Part shown: positions 5,947-6,138 of the stretch, one piece after another
How the letters are laid out: each line of letters begins with the position of its first letter
Position numbering within the stretch: position 1 is the stretch's first letter
Assembly (NCBI GenBank): GCA_030669775.1
Contig: DAOVCZ010000120.1
Coordinates: 1-6,138 of the forward strand
DNA: 6,138 bases
From: Chloroflexota bacterium
GTDB taxonomy: Bacteria > Chloroflexota > Anaerolineae > Anaerolineales > UBA4823
Direction of reading: 5' to 3'
Notes under the pieces: model-generated
Told to the model about the DNA's origin: nothing
The model's database searches: none
Seen by the model: the letters and a program-made list of their open reading frames with translations, nothing else
Made by a program: the position numbers and the translations under genes

Positions 5947-6138
5947 CTAAGCGTTTAGCAAATTCCAACCGCTGGAGATCGCCAGTCGTTCTTTATAACC
6001 CCAACTGGAAATAATCCTAAACTCTAATCCGCCACAGATTTCATCCACCGCGGGATTATTTTTCAACTCGGTCAATTTCCAAATGCGCTTCCCCGTCACA
6101 CGGAGATTTCCCCAATCGAAAAACCTTGGGGAGCGTAA
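5947..6138 (-). CDS. C-terminal fragment of an unrecognised protein, 5' end outside window
   Basis: The minus strand is open from the window edge at 6138 to a TAG at 5949-5947, giving 63 codons ending GWNLLNA. The translation is rich in tryptophan (four) and reads like a mixed folded segment, for example RVTGKRIWKLTEL and EICGGLEFRIISSWGY, but I do not recognise a family. It would be convergent with the cyclase gene, with only 14 bases between the two stop codons and no visible terminator hairpin between them. A + strand frame is also open across much of the same stretch, so coding status is uncertain; the start and most of the gene would be beyond the window. Confidence 0.45.
   Translation of the reverse strand, partial: LRSPRFFDWGNLRVTGKRIWKLTELKNNPAVDEICGGLEFRIISSWGYKERLAISSGWNLLNA

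Overview
The window holds one complete two-gene unit on the + strand (a TetR-family regulator followed by a very large zinc-ribbon / class III nucleotide cyclase / STAND ATPase / TPR protein). It is flanked by two minus-strand genes cut by the window edges. Base composition is moderate. Together with GTCATTGCGAG...GAAGCAATC-type interspersed repeats and the long cyclase-ATPase-TPR protein, it suggests an environmental bacterium of the Chloroflexota (Anaerolineae-like) type. That placement is inference from repeat style and architecture; no rRNA or marker gene is present to prove it.

Layout. 1-624 (minus): the first 208 residues of an aldo/keto reductase with the full catalytic tetrad visible and a TTG start placed by a good Shine-Dalgarno. 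625-1520: about 900 bases with no credible gene. It contains several short perfect inverted repeats and, at 969-1233, an array of four good copies plus one decayed copy of a 33-bp imperfect palindrome, embedded in a 54-bp tandem unit. 1521-1549: a near-consensus sigma70 promoter (TTGACA, 17 bp, TACAAT) overlapped by an inverted repeat, with a second inverted repeat just downstream of the expected transcription start. 1622-2230: TetR-family regulator. 2255-5932: the 1225-residue cyclase/ATPase/TPR protein, 24 bases downstream. 5947-6138 (minus): the last 63 codons of an open frame converging on the cyclase gene with 14 bases between the stops; its product is not recognised.

How it may work together. 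The promoter, the two palindromes and the tight spacing suggest that the TetR protein controls its own transcription and that of the cyclase gene as one operon. The large protein looks like a single-chain signal integrator. TPR repeats would sense a partner, a STAND-type ATPase would act as a nucleotide-driven switch, and a cyclase domain would make a cyclic nucleotide, with two zinc ribbons at the N terminus. The metal-binding and transition-state residues of the cyclase are intact, but the purine-selecting pair is Arg/Thr rather than Lys/Asp, so its product cannot be assumed. The architecture belongs to a known general class. What deserves attention is the linkage to a TetR switch, the altered specificity residues, and the in-register repeat array upstream.
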